This document shows, piece by piece, positions 1 through 8,434 of a stretch of 64,000 nucleotides of DNA. Positions within the stretch are counted from its first letter, which is position 1, and every line of letters begins with the position of its first letter. This DNA comes from Microbacterium profundi. GTDB lineage: Bacteria; Actinomycetota; Actinomycetes; Actinomycetales; Microbacteriaceae. Location: NCBI RefSeq assembly GCF_000763375.1, contig NZ_JPSY01000001.1, positions 2,046,001 to 2,110,000 on the forward strand, in the 5' to 3' direction. Both the position numbers and the translations under genes were made by a program. Under the pieces are notes generated by a model. That model was not told where the DNA came from and made no database searches. It was given only the letters and a program-made list of their open reading frames with translations.

Positions 1-380
1 CACGCCGTGAGAAGGCGCGCGGCGTCCAGCGCGTGGTCTTCGCCGACGCGCGCGGCGCTCGCGCGGAGGACGGGGCCGGCCGCGCGGTCGAGGGATGCCA
101 GGGGAGGGGAAGCCGTGAACATCAGCCGGAACCCTTCCGGATGCGCATGCGCGAACGCGCGGTACGTCGTGGCCAGGCCGGTCAGCAGGTCGTCGGGCCC
201 TCCCGGCTGCGCATCGTCCTGCTCGACGCGTTCGAGTTCGGCCGACAACTCGTCGACCACCGATTCGGCGACCGCGGCGATCAGTGCATCTCGGTCGCGC
301 ACCCGCTTGTACAGCGAGGGTGCTCGCACGCCGACGCGATCGGCAACGGCCTGCATCGTCAGGCTACGTAAGATAGCCAT
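1..380 (-). CDS. TetR family regulator, partial and N-terminally short
   Basis: Runs off the left edge. The frame from ATG at 380 reads MAILRS, then LTMQAVADRVGV and RAPSLYKRVRDRDAL, the recognition part of a TetR DNA-binding domain, followed by a helical region resembling the WHG-type C-terminal domain of actinobacterial TetR proteins. TetR domains normally carry 20-30 more residues (helix 1) before LTMQAV; here the frame enters unrelated sequence and the divergent metallo-hydrolase starts only 32 bp away. I infer the 5' end of this gene was lost. It would have been the local repressor of the neighbouring hydrolase. Confidence 0.7.
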   Translation of the reverse strand, partial: MAILRSLTMQAVADRVGVRAPSLYKRVRDRDALIAAVAESVVDELSAELERVEQDDAQPGGPDDLLTGLATTYRAFAHAHPEGFRLMFTASPPLASLDRAAGPVLRASAARVGEDHALDAARLLTA

Positions 381-412
381 CGCAAGATCATCCCACGGAT
401 CGGTAGGACACC

Positions 413-1120
413 ATGAAGCTCGCACCGCACCTGCACCGCCTGGGCAATGACATCGTCGCCTCCTATCTCGTCGATGCGCCGGACGGCGTCACTCTGATCG
501 ACGCGGGGATGCCGGGGCACTGGAGCGACCTGCAGGAAGAGATGGCGAGCCTCGGTCGACCGCTCTCCGACATCAAGGGACTCATCCTCACGCACGGCGA
601 CAGCGACCACATCGGCTTCGCCGAGCGATTGCGCGCCCAGCACGGCGTTCCCGTCTTCGTGCATGCTGCCGACGCGGAACGCGCGCGAACAGGGGAGAAG
701 CCGAAGACGCCGATGGGGCCCGCGAAACTCGGGCCGATGCTGGGCTTCTTCGCGTACGGCATCCGCAAGAAGGCCCTGCGGCCGATCTAAGTCAAAGAAG
801 CGACGGAGATCGCCGACGGCGACGTGCTCGATCTGCCGGGTGCCCCCGTGATCGTCGGGATGCCGGGACATTCCCCAGGGAGCATCGCGGTGCACATCCC
901 GATGGCGGATGCCGTGTTCGTCGGTGACGCGCTCACCACCAGACACGTGCTCACTGGGCGCGATGGTGCCCAGCCTGCACCGTTCACCGACGAACCCGCA
1001 GAGGCGCTGGCATCACTCGACCGGCTCGCAGAGGTGACGGCATCCTGGGTGCTGCCCGGCCATGGCGCGCCATGGCACGGCTCGCCGGCCGACATCGTGT
1101 CCGTGGTCCGCAGCGACTGA
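413..1120 (+). pseudogene. MBL-fold metallo-hydrolase with in-frame TAA stop
   Basis: The first 125 codons give a metallo-beta-lactamase-fold start with the metal motif LTHGDSDHIG (Asp in place of the second His, which is common in this actinobacterial subgroup). A TAA at 788-790 interrupts the frame, yet the same frame continues directly with VKEATEIADGDVLDLPG, the later motif GMPGHSPGS, a VFVGDAL segment and a C-terminal LPGHG, all normal parts of the fold. So this is one gene of about 235 codons with a single nonsense codon, not a frameshift. Its 3' end abuts the convergent betA. Substrate unknown. Confidence 0.85.
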
Positions 1121-2689
1121 TCAGTCACCGTCGCGAATGAGCTGCGCGCACATCTCGCCCATCATCATCACCGTGATGTTGGGGTTGACCGTGGTGATCT
1201 CCGGCATCGCCGAGGCATCCACGACGCGCAGGCGTGAGACGCCCTTGACGCGCAGCTGCGGGTCCAGCGGAGACATCTCATCGTCGGCCGGCCCCATCCT
1301 CACGGTGCCCACCGGATGGTAGACGGTGTTGTGGGTGGCGCGGACGTACGCGGCGAGCTCCTCGTCCGTCACAGCATCCGCACCCGGGGCAAGCTCGCGC
1401 CCCGCCCACTCCGCCATCGCCGGCTGCGCGACGATCTCGCGAGCTTTGCGGATGCCGTTGATCATCACCTGCATGTCATGACCCTCGGGGTCGGTGAAGT
1501 AGCGCGGATCGACCTTCGGCTTGTCGCGGTAGTCGATCGAGCGCAGCCGCACGGTGCCGCGCGAGCGGGCGTGCGTCACATTCGGCGTCAGGCAGATCAT
1601 CTCTTCGGCGGTGGGGTAGCCGGCGCGGTAGGTGTGCATGTCGAAGGGCACCGAGCCGTAGTGCATCATCAGATCCGGACGGTCGAGCCCTTCTTCGGTC
1701 GGCGTGAAGATGCCGATCTCCCACCATTGCGTCGACTCGCGAGCCATCTGCTTCTTCGACTCCCACTGCACAACGCCCTCGGGGTGGTCTGCAAGGTTCG
1801 CGCCGACACCGGGGGAATCCACGCGCACGTCGATCCCGACCTCGCGCAGGTGATCGGCGGGGCCGATGCCCGAGAGCATGAGCAGCTGAGGGGTGTTGAT
1901 CGCTCCGGCCGAGACGATGACCTCACGCGTGGCCGCGATGTGCGACGGACGAGCGAAAGGGTTGTCGACGCTGATCACGCCGGTGCAGGCGCCCGCGTCG
2001 TCGAAGGTGAGCTCCTTGACGTGCTGTCCGGTGAGGATTGTGAGGTTCTCGCGATCGAGAATCGGATGCAGGTAAGACACCGACGACGACGCACGCGTGC
2101 CATCGGCCTGACGATTCACCTGGAAGAAGTTCGCGCCGTTGATGACCGTCTCGCCGGTGTTGAACTGCACTCGGGGAATGCCGGCCTGCTCGCAGGCATC
2201 CAGGAGTGCGATGCCGCACGGGTCGACCGCTGGAACGTTCATCAGATGCACCGGGCCGTCCTGGCCGTGCAGCTCGCCCTGCAACTCGTTCGTCTCGAGT
2301 TTCTTGTACAACGGGAAGGTGCGGGCGGACTCCCAGCCGGTGGCGCCGTGCACCGAGGCCCAGTCGTCGAGGTCTTCGCGCGGCGCCCAGAAGGCGATGC
2401 AGGAGTTGTGTGACGAGCATCCGCCCAGAACCTTTGCACGCGCGTGGCGCATGAACGAGTTGCCGTTCTCCTGCGGCTCGATCGGGTAGTCCCAGTCGAA
2501 GCCCGACTCGAGCAGCTCCATCCAGCGGTTCAGCTGCAGCACGACCTGCTCGTCGGTGTCGGAGGGGCCCGCTTCCAGCAGCGCGACCGTGATCGATGGG
2601 TCTTCGCTGAGCCGGGCGGCGACGGCCGCACCTGCCGACCCGCCACCGACCACAACGTAGTCGAAAGTGTGCGTCGTCTTCATCTTCAT
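1121..2689 (-). CDS. betA: GMC-family choline dehydrogenase
   Basis: FAD-dependent oxidation of choline to betaine aldehyde. The 522-residue protein begins with the dinucleotide-binding fold YVVVGGGSAGAAVAARL, has the GMC signature region after LGGCSSHNSC, and ends with HNTVYHPVGTVRMG, which contains the catalytic His, then MPEITTVNPNITVMMMGE. Length fits GMC oxidoreductases. It is the last gene of betT-betB-betA, 10 nt after betB, which is what fixes the substrate; on sequence alone another alcohol would be possible. Confidence 0.88.
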   Translation of the reverse strand: MKMKTTHTFDYVVVGGGSAGAAVAARLSEDPSITVALLEAGPSDTDEQVVLQLNRWMELLESGFDWDYPIEPQENGNSFMRHARAKVLGGCSSHNSCIAFWAPREDLDDWASVHGATGWESARTFPLYKKLETNELQGELHGQDGPVHLMNVPAVDPCGIALLDACEQAGIPRVQFNTGETVINGANFFQVNRQADGTRASSSVSYLHPILDRENLTILTGQHVKELTFDDAGACTGVISVDNPFARPSHIAATREVIVSAGAINTPQLLMLSGIGPADHLREVGIDVRVDSPGVGANLADHPEGVVQWESKKQMARESTQWWEIGIFTPTEEGLDRPDLMMHYGSVPFDMHTYRAGYPTAEEMICLTPNVTHARSRGTVRLRSIDYRDKPKVDPRYFTDPEGHDMQVMINGIRKAREIVAQPAMAEWAGRELAPGADAVTDEELAAYVRATHNTVYHPVGTVRMGPADDEMSPLDPQLRVKGVSRLRVVDASAMPEITTVNPNITVMMMGEMCAQLIRDGD

Positions 2690-2699
2690 CAGCTCCTGA

Positions 2700-4172
2700 T
2701 CAGTGCTCGGCGAACCAGCCGGTCACCGCGGGGGTGAGGTTCTGGTAGATGTGCTTGGCCTCCTGATATTCGGCGAGTCCGGTCGGACCGAGCTCTCGTC
2801 CGAAGCCGGACTGTTTGAACCCACCCCACTCGGCCTGCGGGAGATAGGGGTGGTAGTCGTTGACCCAGATCGTGCCGTGGCGCAGACGCCTTGCGATGCG
2901 CTGAGCGCGACCGGCATCCTGCGACCACACAGCGCCGGCAAGACCATAGATCGTGTCATTCGCGATCTCGATGGCCTCATCCTCGGTGGAGAACGTCTCC
3001 ACCGTCACAACCGGACCGAAGGCCTCATCGCGCACGACGGACATCCCGCGCTGCACCTGGTCGAGGATCGTCGGCAGGTAGTAGAAGCCGTCCTCCAGAT
3101 CGCCCTCGGGCGCTTTTCCGCCGGTGCGCAGTCGTGCGCCCTCTGCGACGCCGGCCTGCACGTATGCGTCGACCTTCTCACGATGTGCGGCGGAGATGAG
3201 CGGCCCGCTCTCTGCGCTTTCATCGAACGGTCCTCCGAGGCGGATGCCCTCTGCACGTCGCACCAGTTCGTCGACGAAGCGTTCAGCGATCGACTCTTCC
3301 ACGATCAGCCTCGCCCCAGCGGAGCAGACCTGCCCGGAGTGCAGGAACGCCGCATTCAGCGCATTGTCGACGGCGGCATCGAAGTCGGCGTCAGCGAAGA
3401 TCACATTGGGGTTCTTCCCGCCGAGTTCCAGCGCGACCTTCTTCACGGTGGCTGCAGCGTTCGCGGCGAGCAACCTGCCTGTGACCAGGCCGCCGGTGAA
3501 CGAGACCATGTCCACATCCTCATGCGTCGACAGTGGGCCACCGGCTGTGGCGCCCGCGCCGAGCACGAGGTTGGCGACCCCCGCAGGGAGGCCCAGTTCG
3601 TCGAGCACGTCCATCATCAGAATCGCGGTGTGCGGCGTCAGCTCGGCGGGCTTCAGCACGAAGGTGTTGCCCGCAGCCAGCGCCGGCGCGATCTTCCAGG
3701 CGGCCTGCAGCAACGGGTAGTTCCACGGTGTTATCAGCGCGCAGACGCCGACCGGCTCGTACTCGATGCGGCTGAGGACGTCGGCGTTGCCGGCATCCAC
3801 GATGCGACCGGCATCCTGCGCGGCCAGCTTTCCGAAGTAGTCGAAGCAGGCGGCGATGTCATCCATGTCGATGCGCGCTTCGACCATGCGCTTGCCGGTG
3901 TCGAGTGCCTCAGCACGGGCGAACTCCTCTTTGCGCTCGCGCAGCCGTGCGGCGACGCGCAGCACGAAGTCGCCGCGCTCGGCAGCCGGTTTCGCACTCC
4001 ACACGCCGCTGTCGAATGCACGACGCGCGGCCTGGATGGCAGCGATCGCGTCGGCTGCGGTGGCCTCGTCGACGACCGCGACGAACGAGCCATCGGCAGG
4101 ACAGCGGATCTCCCTGGTTCCCCCCTCGATCGCCGAGGTCCAGATGCCGTCGATGAAGAGTGTGGCGGTCAT
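2700..4172 (-). CDS. betB: Betaine aldehyde dehydrogenase
   Basis: NAD(P)-dependent aldehyde dehydrogenase, 490 residues, converting betaine aldehyde to glycine betaine. Visible family motifs are the TPWNYPLLQAAWK active-site stretch, the LELGGKNPNV motif with its catalytic Glu, and the nucleophile Cys in HSGQVCSAGARL; the C-terminal NDYHPYLPQAEWGGFKQSG segment is typical of the BADH/GABALDH group. The start codon overlaps the betT stop by 4 nt, so translation is probably coupled. Specificity is inferred from its position between betT and betA. Confidence 0.88.
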   Translation of the reverse strand: MTATLFIDGIWTSAIEGGTREIRCPADGSFVAVVDEATAADAIAAIQAARRAFDSGVWSAKPAAERGDFVLRVAARLRERKEEFARAEALDTGKRMVEARIDMDDIAACFDYFGKLAAQDAGRIVDAGNADVLSRIEYEPVGVCALITPWNYPLLQAAWKIAPALAAGNTFVLKPAELTPHTAILMMDVLDELGLPAGVANLVLGAGATAGGPLSTHEDVDMVSFTGGLVTGRLLAANAAATVKKVALELGGKNPNVIFADADFDAAVDNALNAAFLHSGQVCSAGARLIVEESIAERFVDELVRRAEGIRLGGPFDESAESGPLISAAHREKVDAYVQAGVAEGARLRTGGKAPEGDLEDGFYYLPTILDQVQRGMSVVRDEAFGPVVTVETFSTEDEAIEIANDTIYGLAGAVWSQDAGRAQRIARRLRHGTIWVNDYHPYLPQAEWGGFKQSGFGRELGPTGLAEYQEAKHIYQNLTPAVTGWFAEH

Positions 4173-6313
4173 GGTGTCTCCTTCACTGTGGTCTCTTCGG
4201 TGCCGTCAGCGGCGGCGTCGCCGCTGGACGCAGGATCAAGGAAATCGTCCTGCCAATCGGTGATCACCGGCAGCGCCTCGGTGAAGACGGACTCGGACAC
4301 ATCGGCGGTGAGGCGCAGATACTCCAGGTGCGACTCGTAGCTGCTCAGCACGTCGGTGATCAGTTGGTCGGTGGTGTAACCGTAGACGTCGTACCCACGC
4401 GATCCGATGGCCGAGAACACTTCGAGGCGGAAGTAGTGCCCGGCGCCGCTCACGCTCAGATAGGCGTAGGAGGGCAACTCGTGCGCGACCGGATAGAGCT
4501 GGTACGTGAAGTCCTCACCCTCGTTGAAGTGAACAGTGAGTATCAGCGAGGGCATGTCGAGTCCGTCGATGTCGATGGTCTCGATGACGGCGTCGACTCC
4601 TGCCGCGCACAACTCCTCCTTCACGTCCTCCAGCGCCGGAGCCGCCACGTCGCCGAGGTAGGTGATCACCTGCGAACGCGTCGGATAGACGGTCGAGCGG
4701 CGCAACCTCTGACGCCAGTTCGTCTGCGTCGGGCCGAAGCGGCCTGGAATCGTCGCGAGGTAGCCGGCACGGCGCTGCTTCTCTGCTCCGAGCGATCGGT
4801 AAAGCGAGATCATCACCAGATACAGCAGCAGTGAGACCGGCAGGCCGATGATCAGCGTCGCCGCCTGCAATGTCGGAACCCCGCCGACCAGCAGCATGCC
4901 GAGGGTCAGGAGTCCGGTGGCGAGCGCCCAGAACACGCGCAGCAGCTTGCCGGCGTCCTGCCTGGGGTCTTCCATCTTCGATGTCAGATTCGCCAGCACA
5001 AGGGCGCCGGAGTCGGCGGAAGTCACGTAGAAGAGCAGGCCGGTCAGGAGCGCGACTGCGAGCACTATGGGGGCTGCTGGATACTGCTGCAACAGATCGA
5101 AGAATGCCCGTTCCGGGGTGTTGACTGCTGATTCGGCGAATGCTGTATCGCCGCCGAGGATGATCTCGAGAGCGGAGTTGCCGAAGATCGAGACGAAGAT
5201 CGCGATGAACGCAAAGGGAATCAAGAGCACGCCGACGATGAACTGTCGGAGGGTGCGGCCACGCGAGATCCGCGCCAGGAAGAGCCCGACGAACGGTGCC
5301 CAGGCGACCCACCATGCCCAGAAGAACAGCGTCCACCCCTGCATCCAGGCATCAGGACGCTCCCACGCGAACGTCTCCATGAGCAGACTCGGGAACGTGG
5401 CGAAGAAGTCGCCGACGTTCATGACGAGACCATCGAGGATGCGCCGGGTCTGTCCGGTGATGGTGATCCACAGCAGCAGGATGATCGCGAGGATGACGTT
5501 GGCCTCGGAGAGACGGCGAATGCCTTTCTCCACACCGGATACGGTCGAGATCGTCGCCATCGCCACGGCGAGAACGATCAGTGCGATCTGCATCGAGACG
5601 CCATCCGGAGTTCCGAACAGCACGTGCATTCCGTAGCTGAGCTGCACGACGCCGATACCGAGCGTGGTCGCGATACCGAAGACGGTGCCGAGCACAGTGA
5701 AGATGTCGACGCTGTGACCGACCCAGCCGTTGGTGAACCTTCCGAAGATCGGAGAGAGCACCGACCGGATCGTCAGCGGCTTGTTGAGACGGTAGGCGAA
5801 GTAAGCGAATGCCGCGCCCATCAGCGCATACATCGCCCAGCCGACCGGACCGTAATGGAAGAACGTCCACACGATCGCCTGTCGTGCGGCGGCAATGGTC
5901 TCGCCTTCGCCCGTCGGCGGATTCATGTACTGCGCAGCAGGTTCTGAGACGGCGAAGAACATCAGGTCGATGCCGATGCCGGCAGCGAACAGCATCGAGG
6001 CCCACGTGAACATGCTGAATTGCGGCTTGGAGTGATCGGGGCCGAGCTTGGTGCGCCCCACAGAGGAGAACGCCAGAATCAGCACGAACACCACCACGAT
6101 CGCTGCGGTGAGGACGAAGTACCAGCCGAAGTTCGTCGCGATCCAGCCGACCATGACGCCGATCACTTCACCGGCCTGAACCGGAGCGAAGATCGCCCAC
6201 AGCGCGATGGCCAGAATCGCAGCCGCCGAGCCGATCAGCACTGGCCAACGAGGTGGTGGAACAGTGCTTCGCTTGATCACGGGCAGGGGCGGCGAGGTAT
6301 CTTCAGGCATCAC
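4169..6313 (-). CDS. betT: BCCT-family choline/betaine transporter
   Basis: Sodium- or proton-driven importer of the betaine/choline/carnitine family, 714 residues with about 12 membrane segments. The family region MFFAVSEPAAQYMNPP and the Trp-rich segment WAWWVAWAPFVGLFLARISRGRT are clear. A soluble C-terminal tail of about 200 residues follows the last helix, as in BetT-type transporters where the tail senses osmotic state. First gene of the bet operon. The start could equally be the second Met, one codon later. Choline as substrate is inferred from the two downstream enzymes. Confidence 0.88.
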   Translation of the reverse strand: MMPEDTSPPLPVIKRSTVPPPRWPVLIGSAAAILAIALWAIFAPVQAGEVIGVMVGWIATNFGWYFVLTAAIVVVFVLILAFSSVGRTKLGPDHSKPQFSMFTWASMLFAAGIGIDLMFFAVSEPAAQYMNPPTGEGETIAAARQAIVWTFFHYGPVGWAMYALMGAAFAYFAYRLNKPLTIRSVLSPIFGRFTNGWVGHSVDIFTVLGTVFGIATTLGIGVVQLSYGMHVLFGTPDGVSMQIALIVLAVAMATISTVSGVEKGIRRLSEANVILAIILLLWITITGQTRRILDGLVMNVGDFFATFPSLLMETFAWERPDAWMQGWTLFFWAWWVAWAPFVGLFLARISRGRTLRQFIVGVLLIPFAFIAIFVSIFGNSALEIILGGDTAFAESAVNTPERAFFDLLQQYPAAPIVLAVALLTGLLFYVTSADSGALVLANLTSKMEDPRQDAGKLLRVFWALATGLLTLGMLLVGGVPTLQAATLIIGLPVSLLLYLVMISLYRSLGAEKQRRAGYLATIPGRFGPTQTNWRQRLRRSTVYPTRSQVITYLGDVAAPALEDVKEELCAAGVDAVIETIDIDGLDMPSLILTVHFNEGEDFTYQLYPVAHELPSYAYLSVSGAGHYFRLEVFSAIGSRGYDVYGYTTDQLITDVLSSYESHLEYLRLTADVSESVFTEALPVITDWQDDFLDPASSGDAAADGTEETTVKETP

Positions 6314-6348
6314 TTCAGTTTCGTTAGGAATCGCTCAGTCAAAGGCGT

Positions 6349-6372
6349 CGTCAGTCACGTGCTGCACTGACG
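6349..6372. promoter_or_regulatory. Inverted repeat upstream of betT
   Basis: CGTCAGT and ACTGACG form perfect 7-bp arms with a 10-nt spacer, 36 nt upstream of the betT start. The position and symmetry suit an operator for the bet operon. No betI-like gene is adjacent, so the regulator would be elsewhere. Inference from position only. Confidence 0.45.
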
Positions 6373-6395
6373 ATAGCAAAGACCGGAGAAACCGT

Positions 6396-6956
6396 TCAGG
6401 AGAGGCCGGCGAGCACTTCGGCCGTCGTCGACATCGTGATCTGAGGTGGATACAGGCCCATCACCGTGATCGCCGCGGCGTGATTCTCGGCCGATGACCC
6501 TGCACAGGCGTCGGCCGCGAGGGTGACACGAGCACCGGCGTCCGCCGCGGCCAGCGCCGTCGAGATCACGCAGCAGTCGGTCGAGACGCCGGCGAGCACG
6601 ATGGATGCTCCGTGTCCGACGATCTGCTCGATCTCTGCGCCCCATTTTCCGAAGGTCGGCAGGTCGAGGGTGGGCCGGCTCGAGAGACCGGCAGCATCCG
6701 CAACCAGGTCGAACAACGGATCGGTCGGCGGCTGATCGGCGAACGGCCACGCGGCGAAGTACTCACCCCATGAGGTGGAGCGGTCGGCCGTCGGCATCCA
6801 TCTGGTGACGAGCACGCGCTCGCCGAAGGCATCCGCCAGCGCGCGGATGCGCGGCATCGTCTCCGCGAAGAACGGCGACCCCCAGGCCGAGTCGGGCGAG
6901 GCGAAGATGTTCTGCGGATCGATGACGACGAGCCACTTTTCGGCCATCGCGTTCAT
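6396..6956 (-). CDS. Isochorismatase-family cysteine hydrolase
   Basis: A 186-residue amidohydrolase-type enzyme. The catalytic triad is visible: Asp in LVVIDPQNIF near the start, a basic residue in VLVTRWMP, and the nucleophile Cys in GVSTDCCVISTA. This group includes nicotinamidase, N-carbamoylsarcosine amidase and pyrimidine-ring-opening amidohydrolases. The start is set by ATGA overlap with the permease stop at 6953-6955, so it is co-translated with an NCS1 nucleobase transporter; a role in hydrolysing the imported compound or its product is likely, but the substrate cannot be read from sequence. Confidence 0.85.
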   Translation of the reverse strand: MNAMAEKWLVVIDPQNIFASPDSAWGSPFFAETMPRIRALADAFGERVLVTRWMPTADRSTSWGEYFAAWPFADQPPTDPLFDLVADAAGLSSRPTLDLPTFGKWGAEIEQIVGHGASIVLAGVSTDCCVISTALAAADAGARVTLAADACAGSSAENHAAAITVMGLYPPQITMSTTAEVLAGLS

Positions 6957-8398
6957 GCTTCCTGCCGCTGGATCTTCGCGGCCCGCGCGAACCAGGCCAC
7001 GAGGAACGACAGGATCAGTGCGAACAGCACGCCGAGGTTCGCATAGCCCCAGTCTTCGCGCCAGCCGAACATGTCGAGGAAGTACCCCTGCCAGTCGTTC
7101 CATGGGGTGTCGGGGATCTGGTTCATGACGAAGCCCCATCCGATCACTGTCGCCACGACCATCGTGATGATCGACGTCCAGTCGTACGCGCCGTAGCGAC
7201 CAGACGAGTCGAATAGCGCTTCGTCGTCGTAGTCCTTCCGGCGGCGCAGGATGTCGGCGATGAGGATGCCCGCCCACGACGCCATCGGTACGCCGAGGGT
7301 GATGAGGAACGACTGGAACGGTCCGATGAAGCTCGTCGCGAAGAAGACGACGAAGATCGTGCCGGCCGTGAGGATGACGCCGTCGACTCCTGCTGCTGCG
7401 GGGCGCGGGATGCGGATGCCGAGGCTCAGCAGCGTCAGACCGGAGGAGTAGATGCCGAGGACAGCGCCTGACACCAGGGTGAGGATGGCGACGATGAGGA
7501 ACGGGAACAGCGCCCACGCGGGCAGCAGCACGGCGAGCGCGCCGATCGGGTCTGAGCCGACAGCGTCCAGCAGAGTTTCATCGGAACCGGCGAGGAGCAG
7601 TCCGAAGAAGACCAGGATGATCGGGGCCACAGAGCCGCCGATCGTATTCCACCCGATGATCGCCCCGTCGGATGCCGTTCGCTTCTGATAGCGCGACCAG
7701 TCGGCGGCGATGTTGATCCAGCCGAGCCCGAATCCGGTCATCACCATGACCAGCGCGCCGATCGTCTGAGCAACAGTGCCGTCTGGTCGGGAGAACGCCG
7801 TGCCCCAGTCGATGTGCTGGAATGTGAGGATCAGGAACAGCACCGTCATCGCACCGGTGAGCCAGGTGAGCACGGACTGCAGCTTCATGATCGTGTGGTA
7901 ACCGAGCACGGATGCTCCGACGATGAGTGCCGCGACGACGATCGTCGCGATGATCTTCACCGCGGTGTCATCGCCGGTCGTCCAGCCGAGTTCGCTCAGG
8001 ATCGTCCCCGTGGCGAGCACGGCGGTGATCGCGAGCGACGTCTCCCAGCCGATCGAGGTGAGCCACGAGACGATGCCGGGAAGTTTCTGGCCCTGCACGC
8101 CGAAGGCCGCACGCGACAGCACCATGGTCGGTGCGGAGCCACGCTTGCCGGCGACCGCGATCAGACCGCACAGCGCGAACGATACGACGATGCCGATGAT
8201 GGACACCAGGGTGGCCTGCCACAACGAGATGCCGAACCCGAGCAGGAACGACCCGTACGACATGCCGAACACCGACACGTTCGCCGCGAACCACGGCCAG
8301 AACAGGTCGCGCGGTTTCGCCGTGCGTTCGGACTCGGGGATGATCTCGATGCCGGCGCGCTCGATCAATCCCGGCGCTGTCGCAATCTTCTCTGACAT
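6953..8398 (-). CDS. NCS1-family purine/cytosine permease
   Basis: Integral membrane symporter for nucleobases or related ring compounds, 481 residues with about 12 hydrophobic segments. The N-terminal PRDLFWPWFAANVSVFGMSYG and the following GFGISLWQA are characteristic of NCS1/codB-type permeases. First gene of a two-gene operon with the cysteine hydrolase. Candidate substrates are cytosine, allantoin, hydantoin or a purine; the neighbour is consistent with amide-containing substrates. Confidence 0.87.
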   Translation of the reverse strand: MSEKIATAPGLIERAGIEIIPESERTAKPRDLFWPWFAANVSVFGMSYGSFLLGFGISLWQATLVSIIGIVVSFALCGLIAVAGKRGSAPTMVLSRAAFGVQGQKLPGIVSWLTSIGWETSLAITAVLATGTILSELGWTTGDDTAVKIIATIVVAALIVGASVLGYHTIMKLQSVLTWLTGAMTVLFLILTFQHIDWGTAFSRPDGTVAQTIGALVMVMTGFGLGWINIAADWSRYQKRTASDGAIIGWNTIGGSVAPIILVFFGLLLAGSDETLLDAVGSDPIGALAVLLPAWALFPFLIVAILTLVSGAVLGIYSSGLTLLSLGIRIPRPAAAGVDGVILTAGTIFVVFFATSFIGPFQSFLITLGVPMASWAGILIADILRRRKDYDDEALFDSSGRYGAYDWTSIITMVVATVIGWGFVMNQIPDTPWNDWQGYFLDMFGWREDWGYANLGVLFALILSFLVAWFARAAKIQRQEA

Positions 8399-8434
8399 GC
8401 CCCTATATTGGCACCGAGCGGCCCGTGAGGGGCG

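Noticed and set aside
1316..2413. Long open frame on the plus strand antisense to betA
   Set aside because: Arg/His-rich composition from the opposite strand of a GC-rich gene; no family motif, while the minus frame is a complete GMC enzyme.
2703..4340. 545-codon plus-strand frame antisense to betB
   Set aside because: Composition typical of an antisense shadow; the minus-strand aldehyde dehydrogenase explains the region.
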